Positions 60,532 through 64,000 of a DNA stretch of 64,000 nt are shown in pieces. Every line of letters starts with the position of its first letter. Positions within the stretch are counted from its first letter, which is position 1. The notes under the pieces were generated by a model that made no database searches, was not told the DNA's origin, and saw only the letters and a program-made list of their open reading frames with translations. Source of the DNA: Hetaerina americana (Eukaryota > Arthropoda > Insecta > Odonata > Calopterygidae); assembly GCA_022747635.1 (NCBI GenBank), contig JAKTNV010000005.1, positions 35,254,336 to 35,318,335 of the forward strand, written 5' to 3'. Position numbers and translations under genes: made by a program.

Positions 60532-61610
60532 TCACTTGTCCACGGACTCAGGTTCGTGACTCGCCTCCAACCCGTTGACCATCTTCTCGATGCTTTTCAA
60601 CTCGCTGGCCGCCGACCCAGGAACTGAAGACACCTGCGTGGGAGGGGGCGGGGGGATGCCGGGTGGCGGTGGCGGCGGGGGCGGAGGTGGCGCCACCGAA
60701 GACGCCTGCGGCATTTCCGCCCCCGGTGAGTCCACCGCCCCGCCAAGGGGGGACAACTTTGGGCTGCTCCCAACACCATGGTGCGAACCGGGTGTTACCG
60801 TCTCGAACGCCGACCCCAGCGGGGAGCCTCCAAGGAGGGACGATGGCGCCGAGGGGGGCGCGGGGGCGGTGGGCGCGTGGGCTCCCCCTGAAGGCGGTGG
60901 CAGGGGTGGTGCGTAGGGGGCGAAGCGATGGTGATGGTGATGGTGAGCGGACGCGGCCGCCGCCGCCTTCAGCCGCTCCGAGAGCAGTGGAGGCGCGACG
61001 GCGGAGGCCGCAGAGGTTGCTGGCGTAGCCGCCGCCAGTGCGGAGCCGAGGCCGGAGTAAGCGTGGCCAAAGAGCGGGTGCTGTGCCGCCAGGGCGAGTT
61101 GCGCGTTGAAGAGGAGGCCGGGGGACACGCCTGGGATGCCGGTCCCCCCGTGTCCTCCCCCGCCCGAGCCCGAGAAGATGGAGAAGGGGGAGTGTGCGGC
61201 GTGGGCCGCCGCCGCGTGCGCCGCCGCCGCTGCTGCGGCCGCCGCGCCCGGCATTAGCAGCTGGTGGAGGCCCGACGCGCCATGACCGCCGGCGCCTCCG
61301 CCACCGCCTCCGCCGGCGGCTGCCGCGGCGGCCGCAGCCGCGGCAGCCGCAGCGCCGTGGTAGAGCCCCGCCGCCGGGTGGCCGTAGAGATACGGTAAGA
61401 GATGGGGTGGGTGGATGGGGGGGCCTACGGAGATGTTGGGGCTCGGGTAATCGGATGAGGGGCCTGGGAGAGACGGGTGATGCCCAGCAGCGTGAGCAGC
61501 GGCAGCTGCGGCGGCCGCCGCCGCGGCTGCAGCACTCCCGGACTCCGAGGAGCTATCGCTAGCTTCTCTCTCGCTATCCTCGCACCGCCTCCTAAGTGGG
61601 TCGTCTGGAT
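60532..61610 (-). CDS. bi: TBX2/3-type T-box factor (bifid/optomotor-blind), terminal exon
   Basis: Encodes the last 358 residues of a nuclear transcription factor of the TBX2/3 group, which in insects patterns appendages and optic lobe, often as a repressor. The acceptor CTCTCTGCCACCAG precedes 61610; the stop TGA is at 60534-60532. Order: a D/S/E-rich acidic start; a 13-Ala tract; YPSPNISVGPPIHPPHLLPY and LYGHPAAGLYHG (compare TBX3 LFPYPYTYMAAAA); a second 13-Ala tract; Gly- and Ala/His-rich runs; FNAQLALAAQHPLFGHAYSG; a six-His run with RFAPYAPPLP (compare RYSPYSIPVP); poly-Pro; and near the end SELKSIEKMVNGLE, matching SELQSIQRLVSGLE of vertebrate TBX2/3. The frame continues from exon 62639-62913. 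Codons are GC-rich, unlike the flanks. Confidence 0.85.
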
Positions 61611-62638
61611 CTGGTGGCAGAGAGAACCAGGCTAATCAGAAGCGAGGGGCCCTCAGAATAAAGGCCCGCTCTATGGTTCATAAATTGCCAACATTTCTAC
61701 TTAGAATCAAATTCACCGCATCCCCAAAATTCTCCAAAATCCGTCACCTAGTCATGCAGTTTCATTTTAGAACAGCAACAGCGTGAAGCTTCGAAACAAG
61801 CGATAATTAGTCTAAGAATCCAGTTATTGTGCACAGAGATAAATTCACCAAAGCAGAAACACGAGAGGTAATAATGACGACATTTTAGCCGCAGTGTCCC
61901 CTTTGTTTAACCTCCTGAGTGTACAAGCACTCCTTCAAAAATTGGTTTGTTTTAACAAAATCAAAGAACATGAATATCATATCTTAAGTCATGGACACTG
62001 TCTCAAAATATATCCTGTGTCTTATCAGTCAGATATTAAACCTTTAGGAAGATAGCGAAAATGAATTACGCGATAAATAGACTAATATTCTGTAGAAGAT
62101 GAAGAATAAGAAAATCAAAGGATTTTTTTCGTTTCGCTGAATAAAAATTGCATAAAAGGATTCCTTCAGGCATGATAACCTAATGAGAATGCTATAAAAA
62201 ATAAGCAGGGAAATACTGTGCACATAAAAGTATATATTGCAATGCATGCTCAAGAAAAAGCAACATTCAGCCAAAGAGCGTGATGGAAAAGCAGCTAGAT
62301 AAAAGCATGGGATGCCCCAGGTAAGGGAATTCCCAATCAGCAGGCATGTTAATCAGAATATTAAGCTTCAATAGACAAACGAAGCCACTTGAAACTAAGA
62401 TGTATTCCACAGTTGAAGAAATGTATGAATAAGCGCAATATGACTCCACATATTGGCATCATGCAGAAGCATTCACGCAATAGCACTAAGCATGAAAAAA
62501 GAAAACTTGCATTCCGAGACCATCAGAAAACCACGGAATCGACACTCATGCATGACACAAAGCAGGAATCTAAGTTTAGTTTCCCTATTAATTTTCTATG
62601 GTGACATGAGCAAGATGAAGGCACGCCCTCCGACTCAC
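61611..62638 (-). other. bi: Intron between the last two bifid exons
   Basis: 1028 bases, starting GTGAGT at 62638 and ending TCTCTGCCACCAG at 61611 on the minus strand. It splits an Asp codon (G|AT, phase 1). AT-rich, with no repeat recognised inside. Confidence 0.85.
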
Positions 62639-62913
62639 CGGAGTGTGGTTGCGGCAAATGGTGGTGATGATGGTGGTGGTGGTGCAACGAGGACGAGTCG
62701 ACCCTGCCGCCGTCCGAGGTGCCCACCACGTCCACCTTCTCGTCCTCGGGGTCAGTCCCGCTCCGCGGGAGACCTCCGAGGCCCAGTCCGCTGCTGCTGT
62801 CGGGGATGGCGTTGTGTCCCCTCCCGCCGCCACCTCCCCCGCCCATGCTCTTCTGCTGCTCGGCGAGTCTTTGTTCCTCTTGGTGCCGCTGTGCCGCCAG
62901 GAGGGCCTGTCGC
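62639..62913 (-). CDS. bi: TBX2/3-type T-box factor (bifid/optomotor-blind), penultimate exon
   Basis: 275-base exon: one base completing a split codon, 91 full codons, and one base of the next. The acceptor is TGCTCCTTGAGCAG after a pyrimidine tract; the donor is CG|GTGAGT. It starts RQALLAAQRHQEEQRLAEQQ, the basic, Gln-rich stretch that follows the T-box in this family (compare KRKQLTLQSMRVFDE in TBX3). Then come a seven-Gly run, a Ser/Gly-rich segment, an acidic TDPEDEKVDVV and nine consecutive His. The T-box itself must lie on exons beyond the right edge. The phase match with the next exon supports both borders. Confidence 0.82.
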
Positions 62914-64000
62914 CTGCTCAAGGAGCAGAGGGGAGAACGGGAGAACGATACGGTTAAGACTCCAGGAAACAAAAAGAGTGATGAATGAAGTCACTCTATC
63001 AAAGGGTGAGGGAAATCAATACAAATGTCATGAGCAGCCGAAATCAATAAAAAGATGCGAGGAGGAAAACACACAAGTTTAATTCTTTTTCCAGGTTTCC
63101 ATCTTGAAACAGTTGCAAGACTTAAAAGAAGCTGGTGATCTTGCTGCTGTGGTATCACGCTTACCTCTCCCCTTCCTTAACCCATAATGGTCAGTCCCTG
63201 AGTTAGTAATCAATCGCCCTTCTCTCCACCCCATGATTGATGATCCAATGTACAACGAATATGAAATCGAACTTATTGTTCCGTAGTGCTCACATACGTC
63301 TCCCTTTCCCTGTTTTGGGATAGAAAGTTTTTCTTCTGTTTTTTTAGCATTGATCTGATAATATCTCCCCACCAAATTCCTCCCTCATAAATACTAGTAA
63401 TCAAGATAAAATATCTGCCTCAATGCAGGGTACATATTGTAGATACAAGACACCAATGGGCTAAATATATTTGCACCATCTAAGTATAGGCTTGGTAGCA
63501 CGCGGGCCTTCGGCTGCCGACGTAAGTCGAGTTTACATCAGGGTGTTGGCTCTTTTTATTTCCCGCCATAAAAAAGCTCCCAGAGTTTCTGAAATTGATA
63601 ATTTCTGGTTAAATCCCAAACGGCAAAGGAGAAATAACCGCACGGCTGCATTGATGTCTGAATTTCACACATCGTGGTGATTTCAGCTAGAAAAGTTAAT
63701 GCGGTGGGTGTCAAAGAGGCTCCAGACTGAAGAATGATACTTTTGCTCGAAATACAGATGTTTCTGATTCACTCTATTTTTCAGAATATCAAGTCAGTTC
63801 CGAGTCGATAATCATAGGAATCGCGTTTTAGTTGGAAAATATCACAAAACGTTATTTTATTAGCACGTGTCAAGAAATAATATTATGCCAAGAAATAATA
63901 TTATATTATTATTGTAGTACCTGATGATGACGCTTGAGCGTTGAAACCGGTTGTACGCTAATAAAGGACAGTGGAAAGTTACTTTTTATTCTTAATTTCA
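62914..64000 (-). other. bi: Upstream bifid intron, partial
   Basis: Sequence 5' of the penultimate exon on the coding strand. No T-box exon is recognisable up to the window edge, so the intron is at least 1087 bases. A direct duplication of a CAAGAAATAATATTAT unit lies near 63871-63905 and a hammerhead-like module follows at 63906-63964. Confidence 0.65.
63906..63964 (+). ncRNA. Hammerhead-ribozyme-like module
   Basis: Core CTGATGA (63921-63927), a TG-bulged ACGC/GCGT hairpin, GAAAC (63943-63947), a short helix III (ACCGGT) and T at 63952 before GTAC. Stem I is GTAC/GTAC (63917-63920, 63953-63956) extended by TTATTA/TAATAA (63906-63911, 63959-63964) with an internal loop. This fits the minimal hammerheads of Penelope-like elements, with U rather than the favoured C at the cleavage site and imperfect closing of stem II. 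Activity is uncertain. It lies antisense within the bifid intron. Confidence 0.5.

Noticed and set aside
59960..60535. 191-codon minus frame overlapping the bifid stop
   Set aside because: It is in a different frame from the conserved terminal exon and has no T-box family motif; best explained as open 3' UTR. A plus-strand frame of similar length overlaps it.
60575..61562. Plus-strand Gly/Arg/Pro-rich open frames
   Set aside because: Antisense of the GC-rich bifid exon; openness follows from its codon repeats.
62453..63082. 209-codon plus-strand open frame across the penultimate bifid exon
   Set aside because: It is antisense to an exon supported by family homology, splice sites and phase; its Arg/Pro-rich centre is the complement of that exon.
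1..64000. CRISPR arrays, operons, ribosome binding sites, prophage or biosynthetic cluster
   Set aside because: The window is eukaryotic: introns, Pol III SINEs, LINEs, mariners and microsatellites. No spaced direct-repeat array or polycistronic layout was seen.

Overview
This is a eukaryotic, almost certainly insect (arthropod) nuclear window, about 60-65% A+T. It has spliced coding sequence, tRNA-derived SINEs, two kinds of non-LTR retrotransposon, several mariner transposons and long (TA)n microsatellites. I cannot name the species. Large empty stretches and many decayed repeats suggest a repeat-rich genome of moderate to large size.

Only one host gene is supported. At the right end, on the minus strand, lie two exons of a TBX2/3-type T-box transcription factor, the orthologue of Drosophila bifid/optomotor-blind. 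Exon 62639-62913 and terminal exon 60532-61610 join in frame across a 1028-base intron with canonical GT/AG borders. They encode the low-complexity C-terminal half (poly-His, poly-Ala, poly-Pro) and end in a short conserved motif typical of TBX2/3 proteins. The T-box DNA-binding exons and the promoter lie beyond the right edge. The other 60 kb is probably the downstream flank of this developmental gene. It holds no other convincing protein-coding gene, but has several GC/CpG-rich patches (about 5.6-6.8, 13.1-14.2, 18.0-19.0, 42.4-42.7, 43.6-44.7, 47.6-48.2 and 49.9-50.5 kb) that could be regulatory.

The mobile elements give the window its structure. (1) A full-length mariner at 14613-15942 has an open transposase frame, an intact D,D34D triad, TA target duplications and unusually long (150 bp) near-identical inverted repeats. 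(2) A 557-bp internally deleted mariner lies at 40844-41400, and two decayed copies of another mariner family lie near 39.5-40.4 and 51.0-52.3 kb. (3) RTE/CFDP2-like LINE fragments lie near 10.1, 11.3-12.15, 20.1-21.7, 31.0-31.4, 32.8-33.3, 35.55-36.1 and 52.9-54.1 kb. (4) Jockey/CR1-like LINE fragments lie at 27.7-28.6, 41.5-42.1, 45.7-46.7 and 51.26-51.47 kb. (5) Several tRNA-derived SINEs are present, one family in three copies.

Three structural signals go beyond routine annotation. A terminal stem-loop recurs about nine times on both strands, in two sequence classes whose stem bases change together. Two hammerhead-ribozyme-like modules (56475-56560 and 63906-63964) resemble those known from Penelope-like elements. 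Two long perfect palindromes with 3-5 nt loops (34278-34334 and 36384-36472) look like template-switch products. No CRISPR, operon or prokaryotic system is present.
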